The notes under the pieces: model-generated
Told to the model about the DNA's origin: nothing
The model's input: the letters and a program-made list of their open reading frames with translations, nothing else
Database searches by the model: none
Assembly (NCBI RefSeq): GCF_001567565.1
Contig: NZ_LSSW01000013.1
Span: forward strand, 62,001 to 126,000
DNA: 64,000 nt
Direction: 5' to 3'
DNA from: Ectopseudomonas composti
GTDB lineage: Bacteria; Pseudomonadota; Gammaproteobacteria; Pseudomonadales; Pseudomonadaceae
Program-made: the position numbers and the translations under genes
Part shown: positions 52,742-62,462 of the stretch, piece after piece
Numbering within the stretch: the first letter of the stretch is position 1
Layout: every line of letters starts with the position of its first letter

Positions 52742-53412
52742 ACCGCATCCTCGGCCGCCAGGCCTGCCGGGTTTTCGCGTGTCGGCATGGCGAGTATCTC
52801 TGGCAGCACGTCGCGGGCGAACACCTTGTGCAGGCGGCGCAGTTCGGCCACCGGGTCGAGGTGATGGTCGACGCGGATGTCCCACAGCGGGTAGTCCTCC
52901 TTGTCGACCACATAGATCACCGCGGAGGATTCGCCATGCCGGTCGCCGCCGCATCGATCGCCAGCGTCCAGCGCTTCGATCAGGCGTTCGATCAGCGGGC
53001 GCCTGGCTTCCCGGCGGAAGGTTTCGGCCACGGCCTCCAGCACTTGCGGGCCGACCAGTCGATTGCCCTGTATGGAGAACTGTTCGCCGCTGAGCGAGCC
53101 GGCCCAGGGCAGGCATTGTTCGCCGGTCCAGCAGACGCTGTCGCCCTGGGCGTCGATCAGGGCGCATTGGCGCAGTTCCATGCAGGGGTCGGTGCCTTTG
53201 AGGCGTTCCAGTGCCTGCTCAGCCGACAGTCCCTGGCGCAGCAACTGCAGGCCATCCAGGCCCAGATAGGGGTTGACCTGCGCCTGGGTCGCCACTGCCC
53301 CGACGCCGGCAGCGGCATGGCTGAGCAGTTTGCCGACTGCCGGCATCGCGGTGGCGGCGGCGACGCCGAACTGTCCACTGCGCGGGCAGCGGGCAACGAT
53401 GGAAAAGGTCAT
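52738..53412 (-). CDS. DUF1028 family protein
   Basis: A 224-residue protein: MTFSIVARCPRSGQFGVAAAT, GVGAVATQAQVNPYLG and HGESSAVIYVV are typical of DUF1028, an Ntn-hydrolase-like family. Divergent from dsdA, and its 3' end overlaps the AraC gene by four bases. Confidence 0.85.
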   Translation of the reverse strand: MTFSIVARCPRSGQFGVAAATAMPAVGKLLSHAAAGVGAVATQAQVNPYLGLDGLQLLRQGLSAEQALERLKGTDPCMELRQCALIDAQGDSVCWTGEQCLPWAGSLSGEQFSIQGNRLVGPQVLEAVAETFRREARRPLIERLIEALDAGDRCGGDRHGESSAVIYVVDKEDYPLWDIRVDHHLDPVAELRRLHKVFARDVLPEILAMPTRENPAGLAAEDAV

Positions 53413-53552
53413 GACAACTCCTTGGCGGTTTCCCGTTTAGGCCATGCCTCGGCGGCTATCGTTCCGCTGGTCTGCCGCTCCCGGCCTTTGCCAGATGCGC
53501 GCAGGCGTCATCTAATGGCCGCTGTTAACGGCCTGCAATGAGGAAACTGCCG

Positions 53553-54908
53553 ATGATCCTTGGTCAGCCGCTCGCCCAGTGGCGAGCGCAATATCCGCTG
53601 CTCGACGAGCTGATCGCCCTGCGTGAAACCAGTTGGTTCAATCCCGCCGTGGCGCCGGCCAGCGAGGCGCTGGGCGATGTCGGTTTGAGCGCTGCGGATG
53701 TGGCCGATGCCAGCGCGCGTCTCGCGCGTTTCGCACCTTATCTGGCTCGCGTGTTCCCGCAGACGGCCGCCAGCGACGGGGTCATCGAGTCGGACATCCT
53801 GCATCTGCCGCGTATGCAAGCCTTGCTGAGTGAAGAGATTCACGGCGAGGGCGAGATTGGCGCGCTGTGGCTCAAGCGTGACAGCCATCTGCCCATTTCC
53901 GGTTCGATCAAGGCCCGTGGCGGCATCTACGAGGTGCTCAAGCATGCCGAGGACCTGGCACTGGCGGCCGGGCTGCTCAGCCTCGACGACGACTACGCCT
54001 GCCTCGATAGCGATGCGATGCGTGCCTTTTTCGCGGGTTATCAGGTGGCCGTCGGCTCCACCGGCAATCTGGGGCTTTCCATCGGCATCATCAGTGCGCG
54101 CCTGGGCTTCCAGGCCACGGTGCATATGTCCGCCGATGCGCGTCAGTGGAAGAAGGACAAGCTGCGTGCCCATGGCGTGACGGTGGTCGAGTACGCCAGC
54201 GATTACAGCGTCGCGGTGGAGCAGGGGCGGCGCCAGGCCGAGGCCGATGCGCGCTGCCACTTCGTCGATGACGAGAACTCCAGGCATCTGTTTCTCGGCT
54301 ATGCGGTGGCCGGCGAACGCCTCAAGCAGCAACTGGCAACGGCCGGTGTCGTGGTCGATGCCGAGCATCCGCTGTTCGTCTACCTGCCTTGCGGTGTGGG
54401 CGGTGGGCCGGGTGGTGTGGCGTTTGGCCTGAAGCTGGCGTTTGGCGACGCGGTGCACTGCCTGTTCGCCGAGCCGACGCACTCGCCGTGCATGCTGCTC
54501 GGCGTGCATACCGGCCGACATGAAGAGTTGGCGGTGCAGGATTTCGGCATCGACAACCGCACCGCAGCCGACGGCCTGGCGGTCGGTCGGCCATCGGGTT
54601 TCGTCGGGCGCGCCATGCAGCGTCTGATCGATGGCTACTACACGGTCAGCGATGAACAGCTGTTCCGCTACCTGGCGTTGCTGGAACAGACCGAGGGCCA
54701 GCGTCTGGAGCCTTCGGCCCTGGCCGGCATGCCGGGTGTGCTGCGGGTGCTGGGCGAGCAGCAGGGCTATCGCCAGCGCATGGGCCTGACACCGCAGCGC
54801 ATGGCGCAGGCGACTCATCTGGTATGGGCGACGGGCGGCAGCATGGTGCCGCAGGCGGAGATGGACAGCTACCTGGCACGCGGCCGAAAACTGCTGCAGG
54901 GCGCCTAA
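53553..54908 (+). CDS. dsdA: D-serine ammonia-lyase (dehydratase)
   Basis: A 451-residue PLP enzyme producing pyruvate and ammonia from D-serine. The PLP Lys is K120 in [40 protein letters not shown] and [13 protein letters not shown] are family blocks. The ATG at 53553 has AGGA 8 bases upstream; the ATG at 53538 overlaps that site and is less likely. No dsdC regulator is adjacent. Confidence 0.93.
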   Translation: MILGQPLAQWRAQYPLLDELIALRETSWFNPAVAPASEALGDVGLSAADVADASARLARFAPYLARVFPQTAASDGVIESDILHLPRMQALLSEEIHGEGEIGALWLKRDSHLPISGSIKARGGIYEVLKHAEDLALAAGLLSLDDDYACLDSDAMRAFFAGYQVAVGSTGNLGLSIGIISARLGFQATVHMSADARQWKKDKLRAHGVTVVEYASDYSVAVEQGRRQAEADARCHFVDDENSRHLFLGYAVAGERLKQQLATAGVVVDAEHPLFVYLPCGVGGGPGGVAFGLKLAFGDAVHCLFAEPTHSPCMLLGVHTGRHEELAVQDFGIDNRTAADGLAVGRPSGFVGRAMQRLIDGYYTVSDEQLFRYLALLEQTEGQRLEPSALAGMPGVLRVLGEQQGYRQRMGLTPQRMAQATHLVWATGGSMVPQAEMDSYLARGRKLLQGA

Positions 54909-54940
54909 CGGGTTACGGAGTCATCTCCTGAGAATGCAAA

Positions 54941-54961
54941 AGCCCGGCACTTGGCCGGGCT
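54941..54961. terminator. Bidirectional terminator between dsdA and fumarase
   Basis: AGCCCGGC-ACTTG-GCCGGGCT, an 8-bp stem with T-rich sequence on the plus side and an A run (T run on the minus strand) on the other. It serves two convergent genes. Confidence 0.75.
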
Positions 54962-54982
54962 TCTGCTTTGCAGCGTTGACGC

Positions 54983-56506
54983 TTACTTCACTTCCACCGC
55001 CAGGCTTTCGGCGATCTTCTTGTTCCAGATCGCCGGGCCGGTGATGTGTACCGACTCACCGTTGGTGTCGACCGCGACGGTCACCGGCATGTCTTTGACT
55101 TCGAACTCGTAGATGGCTTCCATACCCAGTTCTTCGAAGGCCAGCACCTTGGACTTCTTGATCGCCTGGGCGACCAGGTAGGCGGCGCCGCCGACGGCCA
55201 TCAGGTACACGGCCTTGTTGTCCTTGATCGCGTCGATGGCGATCGGGCCGCGCTCGGACTTGCCGATCATGCCCAGCAGACCGGTTTGTTCGAGGATCTG
55301 ACGGGTGAACTTGTCCATACGGGTGGCGGTGGTCGGGCCGGCTGGACCTACCACTTCGTCACCGACCGGATCGACCGGGCCGACGTAATAGATGAAGCGA
55401 CCTTTGAGGTCCACCGGCAGCTGCTCGCCCTTGTTCAGCATGTCGACCATGCGCTTGTGCGCAGCGTCGCGGCCGGTGAGCATCTTGCCGTTGAGCAGGA
55501 CGGTCTCGCCCGGCTTCCAGCTCTGCACGTCTTCCGGGGTGATCTCGTCGAGGTTGACGCGGCGCGCGCTCGGGCCGGCTTCCCAGACGATTTCCGGGTA
55601 GGCGTCCAGATCCGGCGCTTCCAGCTCGGCAGGGCCGGAGCCGTCGAGCACGAAGTGGGCGTGACGGGTGGCGGCGCAGTTGGGGATCATGCATACCGGC
55701 AGGCTTGCTGCATGGGTCGGGTAGTCCATGATCTTCACGTCGAGCACGGTGGTCAGGCCGCCCAGGCCCTGGGCGCCGATGCCCAGCTGGTTGACCTTCT
55801 CGAACAGCTCCAGGCGCAGCTCTTCGATGCGGTTCTGCGGGCCGCGGGCCTGCAGTTCGTGGATGTCGATGTGCTCCATCAGCACTTCCTTGGCCATCAC
55901 CGCTGCTTTTTCGGCAGTGCCGCCGATGCCGATGCCGAGCATGCCCGGCGGGCACCAGCCGGCGCCCATGGTCGGCACGGTCTTGAGGACCCAGTCGACG
56001 ATGGAGTCGGACGGGTTGAGCATGGCCATCTTCGACTTGTTCTCGGAGCCGCCGCCCTTGGCCGCGACGTCCACTTCCACCTTGTCGCCAGGGACGAGGA
56101 AGTAGTGAATCACCGCCGGGGTGTTGTCCTTGGTGTTCTTGCGCGCACCTGCCGGGTCGGCCAGGATCGAGGCACGCAGGACGTTTTCCGGCAGGTTGTA
56201 GGCGCGACGCACGCCCTCGTTGATCATGTCGTCGACGCTCATGGTGGCGCCGTCCCAGCGCACGTCCATACCCACCTTGACGAACACGGTGACGATGCCG
56301 GTGTCCTGGCAGATCGGGCGGTGGCCGGTGGCGCACATGCGCGAGTTGATCAGAATCTGCGCCATGGAGTCCTTGGCGGCTGGCGATTCTTCCTTCAGGT
56401 AGGCCTCGTGCATCGCCTGGATGAAGTCGACGGGGTGGTAATAGGAGATGAACTGCAGTGCGTCGGCGACGCTCTGAATCAGGTCGTCCTGCTTGATCAC
56501 GGTCAT
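54983..56506 (-). CDS. Class I fumarate hydratase
   Basis: A 507-residue iron-sulfur fumarase interconverting fumarate and malate in the TCA cycle. RPICQDTGIVTVFVKVGMDV, AKGGGSENKSKMAMLNP and YYVGPVDPVGDEVVGPAGPT (20 residues) are typical, and Cys residues in CQDTG, IPNCAA and the GWCPPGM region suit the 4Fe-4S cluster. Alpha and beta parts are fused as in FumA/FumB-like enzymes. Confidence 0.95.
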   Translation of the reverse strand: MTVIKQDDLIQSVADALQFISYYHPVDFIQAMHEAYLKEESPAAKDSMAQILINSRMCATGHRPICQDTGIVTVFVKVGMDVRWDGATMSVDDMINEGVRRAYNLPENVLRASILADPAGARKNTKDNTPAVIHYFLVPGDKVEVDVAAKGGGSENKSKMAMLNPSDSIVDWVLKTVPTMGAGWCPPGMLGIGIGGTAEKAAVMAKEVLMEHIDIHELQARGPQNRIEELRLELFEKVNQLGIGAQGLGGLTTVLDVKIMDYPTHAASLPVCMIPNCAATRHAHFVLDGSGPAELEAPDLDAYPEIVWEAGPSARRVNLDEITPEDVQSWKPGETVLLNGKMLTGRDAAHKRMVDMLNKGEQLPVDLKGRFIYYVGPVDPVGDEVVGPAGPTTATRMDKFTRQILEQTGLLGMIGKSERGPIAIDAIKDNKAVYLMAVGGAAYLVAQAIKKSKVLAFEELGMEAIYEFEVKDMPVTVAVDTNGESVHITGPAIWNKKIAESLAVEVK

Positions 56507-56758
56507 TGGGGCGCTCCTCTATCAGGGAACATCAACAAGGAAGCGCCGGACAACGACCCGGCGCAACGGCGGAAGGGCACCTCTGAAACCGCCTTGACGA
56601 TATTTTCAGAGCCGCCCAAAAAGGCGCGGCAGTATACCGCAGGCGACTGTGGCGGGCACAGCAGCCGAAGGTCGATGGCACGCGCAGTGGGGCGGTTATC
56701 GGCTCGCTAGGAAATCCATGGCCAGGGGGGTAGAGTTACGGCCATATGCCAGTATGGG

Positions 56759-57895
56759 ATGGAGCCCATGAGCCCAATGAGTCGCCGGGGAACGCAACGC
56801 AGCCTGCAGAGCCTCCTGCTCAAACGCTTCGCCATGGCCTTCGCGACGTACGCGATGATGGCGCTCGTCTGCTGGTTTGCCGTGTTCAATGGCCTGTTTC
56901 TCGGTTCGACCAGCACTGCTGGCTGGATGACGCTGGGCGTATTCGGCAGCCAGTTGGTGTTTCTTTGGCTGTTTCTTTCCGGTCGCAACCTGCGTTGTGA
57001 AGATCCCAGCCTGACCGAAGCCCAGGTGCTGGTGGCGCTGGCCTGGCAACCGCCGGTGCTGGCGCTGTTCGACAGTGCGCGCGGCGTGATGATGGTGTTC
57101 TACATTCTGATCCTGCTGTTCGGCGTGTTCCAGTTGCCGCCCAAGGTGTTCGTGCGTTGCGCCGTATTCGCTTTCTTCGGCTTCACCGCGATGCTGCTGA
57201 TCGAGGGCTACCGCATGCAGCTGGGGGACCCGGGCATGGCCTGGCTGCAGGTCTGGGTGCTGTTCATCCTGCTGGTCTGGCTATGTCTGTTTTCCAGCTA
57301 CGTACAGGCCATGCGCAAGCGCATGCGCCAGCGTCGTTTCGCCCTGCAGGCACACCAGGACACCCTGCGTGGAATGATGCGTCAGCTCGAGGACCTGGTT
57401 GCCACCGACGAACTCACCGGGCTGTTCAACCGGCGCCATTTCCTGCGCCTGGCCACCCGTGAGCTGGAACATATGGCGCATGGCCGCCAGCACGGCCTGG
57501 CACTGATCGATCTGGACCATTTCAAACGAATCAACGATGCTCATGGGCATGCCGCTGGCGACCAGGTACTGCAAGCCTTCGCCGCGATCGCCCGTGCCTG
57601 TCTGCGTGACGGCGACACCATTGCCCGCTACGGCGGTGAGGAATTCGTTCTGCTCTTGCCCAATACCGATGCCAATCAGTTCACCGCGTGCTGCGACCGT
57701 CTGCGCGCTGCCTTCGCCAAGGCCGAGCCGGTGGGCCTGAAAGTCGACGGTCTGAGTCTCTCTGTCGGCATGACGTTGCTGGTCGCCGGTGATGATCTTG
57801 ATGAAGCCCTGCAGCGCGCCGATCAGGCGCTCTATCAGGCCAAGCGCAGTGGACGCAATCGCTGCGACGCCAGCTGGGAGACTGTGGGTGCCTGA
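56759..57895 (+). CDS. Membrane-bound GGDEF diguanylate cyclase with I-site
   Basis: A 378-residue protein. Five or six hydrophobic helices (about 25-185), a short coiled coil, then a GGDEF domain with LTGLFNRRHFLRLA, GLALIDLDHFKRIND and RYGGEEFVLLLP. An inhibitory I-site RDGD lies five residues before GGEEF. Start could be 56759, 56768 or 56777. The 3' end overlaps the reductase gene by eight bases, linking c-di-GMP synthesis to a redox protein. Confidence 0.9.
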   Translation: MEPMSPMSRRGTQRSLQSLLLKRFAMAFATYAMMALVCWFAVFNGLFLGSTSTAGWMTLGVFGSQLVFLWLFLSGRNLRCEDPSLTEAQVLVALAWQPPVLALFDSARGVMMVFYILILLFGVFQLPPKVFVRCAVFAFFGFTAMLLIEGYRMQLGDPGMAWLQVWVLFILLVWLCLFSSYVQAMRKRMRQRRFALQAHQDTLRGMMRQLEDLVATDELTGLFNRRHFLRLATRELEHMAHGRQHGLALIDLDHFKRINDAHGHAAGDQVLQAFAAIARACLRDGDTIARYGGEEFVLLLPNTDANQFTACCDRLRAAFAKAEPVGLKVDGLSLSVGMTLLVAGDDLDEALQRADQALYQAKRSGRNRCDASWETVGA

Positions 57896-58826
57896 GCTGC
57901 GCGTCGGTGACCAGCTACTGCAGATTGCCCAGCAAACCAACTTGCTCGATGCATTGCTCGGCGCTGGTGTTGCCGTGCCCTACAGTTGCCGAGCCGGTAG
58001 CTGCCATGCCTGCCTGGTGCGCTGCGTCGACGGCGAACCGGAGGATCGCAAGCCCGAGGCGCTGGCGGCCGACAAGCGCGCCGAGGGCTGGCGCCTGGCC
58101 TGTCAGTGCCAGGTGGTCGGGAACCTGCAGGTCGAACCCTTCGATCCGCAGCGCGATGGCTTGGCGGCCAAGGTGCTCGCCCTGGACTGGCCCAGCCGGC
58201 AGGTTTTGCGCCTGCGTCTGCAGCCGGCCAGGCCATTGCGCTATCGCCCCGGCCAGCACCTGCTGCTGTGGAATGAGCAGGGTGTGGCGCGTCCGTATTC
58301 ACTGGCCAGCGTGCCGGGCGAGGACGACGGCCTGGAGTTTCATATCGATTGCCGCATGCCGGGTGCGTTCTGCGATGCCGCGCGACAGTTGCAGGTTGGC
58401 GATGCGCTGCGTCTCGGCGAACTGCGCGGTGGCGCTCTGCATTACGACGCCGATTGGCAGGCCCGGCCGCTCTGGCTGTTGGCCGCTGGCACGGGGCTGG
58501 CTCCCTTGTACGGGGTCTTGCGTGATGCGCTGCGTCAGGAACATCGAGGTGCCATCCGACTGCTGCATGTCGCGCATGAGCCGGCCGAGCACTATCTGGC
58601 GAGCGAGCTTCAGGCATTGGTCGCGCAGCACGCCAACCTGCAGGTGGAGCTGGTAACGGCGGCGCAGTTGCCGGCTGCTTTGGCCGAACTGCGCCTTGTT
58701 TCGCGGCAGACCCTCGCCTTACTCTGCGGCCATCCCACGACGGTCGAGAGCTTCGCGCGGCGCCTCTACATGGCCGGGTTGCCACGCAGCCAGATGCTCG
58801 CCGACGTCTTCCTCACTCGCGCTTAG
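57888..58826 (+). CDS. 2Fe-2S ferredoxin-reductase electron-transfer protein
   Basis: A 312-residue protein: N-terminal plant-type ferredoxin (YSCRAGSCHACLVRC, later LACQC), then FAD-binding domain (ARPYSLASVPG) and NAD-binding domain (LLAAGTGLAPLYG). Resembles oxygenase reductases. GTG start overlapping the diguanylate cyclase stop. No oxygenase subunit is adjacent. Confidence 0.9.
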   Translation: MPELRVGDQLLQIAQQTNLLDALLGAGVAVPYSCRAGSCHACLVRCVDGEPEDRKPEALAADKRAEGWRLACQCQVVGNLQVEPFDPQRDGLAAKVLALDWPSRQVLRLRLQPARPLRYRPGQHLLLWNEQGVARPYSLASVPGEDDGLEFHIDCRMPGAFCDAARQLQVGDALRLGELRGGALHYDADWQARPLWLLAAGTGLAPLYGVLRDALRQEHRGAIRLLHVAHEPAEHYLASELQALVAQHANLQVELVTAAQLPAALAELRLVSRQTLALLCGHPTTVESFARRLYMAGLPRSQMLADVFLTRA

Positions 58827-58885
58827 GTCATGTGGGGCCTGCCAGGCCCGATGCCAGTGCGTAAGTCGCACATTGGAGCTGTGGC

Positions 58886-59659
58886 ATGAGCGAACACCTG
58901 CATATCGAACGCGACGACGGCTTGTTGACCCTGCGCATGCACCGCCCGGACAAGAAGAACGCGCTGACCCGCGCCATGTATGCCGGCATGGCCGAGCTGC
59001 TGGATGACGCCGCGCGCGACGCCAGCGTGCGCGTGGTGCTGCTGACTGGCGGCGAGGCGTGCTTTACCAGCGGCAACGACGTCGCCGATTTTCTCCAGGC
59101 GCCACCGACCGGGCTGAACAGTGAAGTGTTCCAGTTCATGCGCGCCCTGTTCGACTTTCCCAAGCCGGTCGTGGCCGCGGTGGCGGGCCCTGCGGTGGGA
59201 ATCGGTACCACCTTGTTGTTGCACTGCGACCTGGTCTACGTCAGCCGCGATGCGCAACTGAAGATGCCATTCGTCAATCTTGGTCTGTGCCCCGAGTATG
59301 GCTCCAGCCTGATTCTGCCGCGCTTGCTGGGGCACGCACGGGCTGCCGAGTTGCTGCTGCTCGGGCAGGGTTTCAGCGGTGAGCAGGCTGCGGCCTGGGG
59401 CATCGCCAACCAGGCCCTCGACGATGGCGCCGCGACGCTCGGCAAAGCGCGCGAGATGGCCCGGCGTTTTCTCCAGCTGGCGCCATCGGCGGTTGTCGAC
59501 AGCAAGCGCCTGATGCGCGCGCCGGGGCGTGACGAGCTGCGCCAGGTGATCGAGGAGGAGGGCGCGCTGTTCGGCCAGCGCCTGCGTTCGCCGGAGGCCA
59601 TCGAGGCATTGTCGGCGTTCATGCAAAGGCGCCCGGCAGACTTCACGAGGTTCGCTTGA
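58886..59659 (+). CDS. Enoyl-CoA hydratase/isomerase
   Basis: A 257-residue crotonase-fold protein: MHRPDKKNALTRAMY, VLLTGGEACFTSGNDVADF (oxyanion hole), AAVAGPAVGIGTTLLLHCDL and FVNLGLCPEYGSSLILPRLL. Likely hydration or isomerisation of enoyl-CoA. Its stop overlaps the start of a small membrane protein gene. Confidence 0.92.
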   Translation: MSEHLHIERDDGLLTLRMHRPDKKNALTRAMYAGMAELLDDAARDASVRVVLLTGGEACFTSGNDVADFLQAPPTGLNSEVFQFMRALFDFPKPVVAAVAGPAVGIGTTLLLHCDLVYVSRDAQLKMPFVNLGLCPEYGSSLILPRLLGHARAAELLLLGQGFSGEQAAAWGIANQALDDGAATLGKAREMARRFLQLAPSAVVDSKRLMRAPGRDELRQVIEEEGALFGQRLRSPEAIEALSAFMQRRPADFTRFA

Positions 59660-59862
59660 TGGACGGCGCTGCGCTGCTCTGGGGGCTGCTGTTCGGCAGC
59701 ATCGGTCTGGGGTTCGTGATCTATGGGCGGCGCCAGAGCAAACCCGTGCCTTTTCTCTGTGGCCTGGGCCTGATGGGGTTTCCCTATCTGGTCGACGGCA
59801 CCCTGTGGCTGCTGGTGATCGGCTTGTCGCTGATCGCCATTGCCTATTTCGTGCGCACCTGA
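59659..59862 (+). CDS. Small two-helix membrane protein
   Basis: A 67-residue protein with hydrophobic segments at about 5-22 and 35-63 and a basic loop (YGRRQSKPVP). Starts in the enoyl-CoA hydratase stop (TGATG). Conserved-looking but of unknown function. Confidence 0.75.
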   Translation: MDGAALLWGLLFGSIGLGFVIYGRRQSKPVPFLCGLGLMGFPYLVDGTLWLLVIGLSLIAIAYFVRT

Positions 59863-59918
59863 GGGGCGGACTTTCTACGCGCTATCCGCTGCGCACGCTG
59901 CAGCCAGGCCCCATAAAA

Positions 59919-59947
59919 CAGAAGGCCGCTCGATGAGCGGCCTTCTG
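59919..59947 (-). terminator. Terminator of the pyruvate kinase gene
   Basis: CAGAAGGCCGCT-CGATG-AGCGGCCTTCTG, a 12-bp perfect stem. On the minus strand it is followed by TTTTAT, fitting rho-independent termination after pyk. Confidence 0.8.
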
Positions 59948-59961
59948 CGTGAGCGGGTGGG

Positions 59962-61413
59962 TTACACCATATGATCGCCGACGTGGAGGATCTTCATGGT
60001 GTTGGTGCCACCGGTGCCGTGGTAGCTGTCACCCTTGGTCAGGATGACCCAGTCGCCCGGCTCGACCACGCCACGCTTGAGCAGTTCGTCCACCGCCGCC
60101 TGGCTGACCTTGTTCGCTGGCAGCGAGGCGGGGTCGAACGGCACGGTGTAGACGCCACGGAACAGCGCCACACGGGCCTGCGCTTCGCGGTGCGGGGTGA
60201 AGGCGAAGATCGGGATCGACGAGCGGATGCGCGACATGATCAGCGGGCTGTAACCACTCTCGGTCAGGCTGATGATGGCCTTGACGCCCGGGAAGTGGTT
60301 GGCGGTGTACATGGTGGCCAGGGCGATGCTTTCGTCGCAGCGCTCGAACTGGCGGCCGATGCGGTGGCTGGACTGCTTGCTGGTCGGGTGCTTCTCGGCG
60401 CCCAGGCACACGCGGGCCATGGCCTGCACGGCTTCGACCGGGTATTCGCCGGCGGCGCTTTCGGCCGAGAGCATCACCGCATCGGTGTAGTCCAGCGCGG
60501 CGTTGGCCACGTCGGAGACTTCGGCGCGGGTCGGCATCGGGCTGTGGATCATCGACTCCATCATCTGCGTGGCGGTGATCACGGCTTTGTTCAGGCGACG
60601 GGCGTGGGCGATGATCTTCTTCTGGATACCGACCAGCTCGGCGTCGCCGATCTCCACGGCCAGGTCACCACGGGCGACCATCACCGCGTCACTGGCGCGG
60701 ATCAGACCGTCGAGTGATTCGTCGTCGGCCACGGCTTCGGCGCGTTCGATCTTGGCCACCAGCCAGGCATTGCCGCCGGCTTCGGTGAGCAGGCGACGGG
60801 CGTAGTCCATGTCGGCGGCATCACGGGGGAAGGACACGGCCAGGTAGTCCAGGTCCATTTCCGCTGCGACCTTGATGTCGGCCTTGTCCTTCTCGGTCAG
60901 GGCCGGTGCGGTCAGGCCACCGCCACGGCGGTTGATGCCCTTGTTGTCCGACAGCGGGCCGCCGATCAGCACGCGGCAGTGCAGTTCGTCAGCGCCTTTG
61001 AGTTCGACGCGCATGACCACGCGACCGTCGTCGAGCAGCAGCTCGTCACCGACATCGCAGTCCTGGATCAGTGCCGGATAGTCGATACCGACCACGTCCT
61101 GGGTGCCGGCCGTGCGCGAGTGGCTCGAGGACAGGCGGAACAGGTCGCCGTCCTTGAGCTCGATGCGCTTGTTCTCGAATTTGGCGATGCGGATTTTCGG
61201 GCCTTGCAGGTCACCGAGCAGGGCGACATGACGGCCGTGCTTGGCGGCCAGTTCGCGTACCAGGGCGGCGCGCGCCTTGTGGTCGTCTGGCGTGCCGTGG
61301 GAGAAGTTCAGACGGGCCACGTCGAGACCGGCGAGGATCAGTTGTTCCAGCACTTCCGGCGAGTTGCTGGCCGGGCCCAGGGTGGCGACGATTTTGGTAC
61401 GGCGAAAGGTCAT
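59962..61413 (-). CDS. pyk: Pyruvate kinase
   Basis: A 483-residue glycolytic enzyme converting phosphoenolpyruvate and ADP to pyruvate and ATP. KIVATLGPASNS, the substrate-metal block MVARGDLAVEIG, and KAVITATQMMESMIHSPMPT are typical. It resembles the PykA (type II) form; the paralog cannot be fixed from sequence alone. A good terminator follows. Confidence 0.95.
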   Translation of the reverse strand: MTFRRTKIVATLGPASNSPEVLEQLILAGLDVARLNFSHGTPDDHKARAALVRELAAKHGRHVALLGDLQGPKIRIAKFENKRIELKDGDLFRLSSSHSRTAGTQDVVGIDYPALIQDCDVGDELLLDDGRVVMRVELKGADELHCRVLIGGPLSDNKGINRRGGGLTAPALTEKDKADIKVAAEMDLDYLAVSFPRDAADMDYARRLLTEAGGNAWLVAKIERAEAVADDESLDGLIRASDAVMVARGDLAVEIGDAELVGIQKKIIAHARRLNKAVITATQMMESMIHSPMPTRAEVSDVANAALDYTDAVMLSAESAAGEYPVEAVQAMARVCLGAEKHPTSKQSSHRIGRQFERCDESIALATMYTANHFPGVKAIISLTESGYSPLIMSRIRSSIPIFAFTPHREAQARVALFRGVYTVPFDPASLPANKVSQAAVDELLKRGVVEPGDWVILTKGDSYHGTGGTNTMKILHVGDHMV

Positions 61414-61484
61414 GCACGAACTCCCTAGTGAACTATGCCGGGGAGGCTACTACGGCCTTGCGCTGTAGTCATTGTTCCTGTGCA

Positions 61485-62393
61485 CTACCCTTTGTCGTCC
61501 GGTTTGATCACCAGCAGATCGCACTCGACACGTTCCAGCACCCGTTCCGCAGTGTGGCCGATCAGTAGGCTGTCCAGATGGCCGCGGGCGATGGCCCCCA
61601 TCACCAGCAGACCGATATTGTGCTCACGCACGAAGCGCGGGATGACCTCCTCGGCAAAACCATCGAGCAGGTGGGTCTTGGCGCGATCGATGGCGTGTTC
61701 GGCGAGCAGCCTGTCGAAGGCTTCGCGGTGCTCGCGGCTGCACTGGGTCACGTAGTCTTCATATTCCTGCGCTACTTCGGCGTCGAACAGCAGTGAATGC
61801 GGCAGCGGGGCCTGCGCATGCAGGTAGTCGGCATCAAGGCCGAGGGCAGCCTGCAATGCCTGACTGACTCGAATCAGCTGGTGATCGAGGGCGGCTGGTT
61901 TGTCCGCGCTGTGCAGTGGGTCGAGCGCCGTACACAGGCTGTGACCACGTGGCTCGGCGTCGTGCACCAGCCACAGCGGCACCGGGCAGCGGCGGATCAG
62001 TTGCCAACTGGTGTCACTGAACAAGAGGCGGCGCAGCGCACTGCTGGGATGGGTCGACTTGAACAGAATATCCGGTTGCAGCGCTACGACGCGGGCAAGA
62101 ATCTCTTCATGGCGGCGCTTGCCCCAGCGCACGTCCACTTCGATCCTGAACCCTTCATCGCTCAGTTGGGCGACACTGGTGCGCAGTTTCTCGCAGCTTT
62201 GTCGCACGATGGCGTCACGGGCGCGGTCGAGCAACTGGCTGTCGAGCAGGCCGCCTTCCAGGCTGGGGTGGTATTCGATCTGCAGCAGGTGCAACTCGGC
62301 ACCGACCTGGCGCGCTATTTCGACGGCGCGTTGCAGGGCGGGTTGTTGCTGGTGTTCGGCGTCGATCACGACCAGCAGTCGTTGCAGTTTCAT
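61485..62393 (-). CDS. Tandem universal stress protein
   Basis: A 302-residue protein with two UspA domains (about 1-140 and 150-300). The second has the ATP-binding-like GLLVMGAIARGHLDSLLIGH and HTAERVLERVECDLLVIKP. UspE-like arrangement. Cytoplasmic stress protein upstream of pyk on the same strand. Confidence 0.9.
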   Translation of the reverse strand: MKLQRLLVVIDAEHQQQPALQRAVEIARQVGAELHLLQIEYHPSLEGGLLDSQLLDRARDAIVRQSCEKLRTSVAQLSDEGFRIEVDVRWGKRRHEEILARVVALQPDILFKSTHPSSALRRLLFSDTSWQLIRRCPVPLWLVHDAEPRGHSLCTALDPLHSADKPAALDHQLIRVSQALQAALGLDADYLHAQAPLPHSLLFDAEVAQEYEDYVTQCSREHREAFDRLLAEHAIDRAKTHLLDGFAEEVIPRFVREHNIGLLVMGAIARGHLDSLLIGHTAERVLERVECDLLVIKPDDKG

Positions 62394-62462
62394 GGCAGCG
62401 TCCTCGCCTGGAGTCTGTCACTGCATTACAGACCATGCTGCGCTGAGCGGCATTGATATGGG

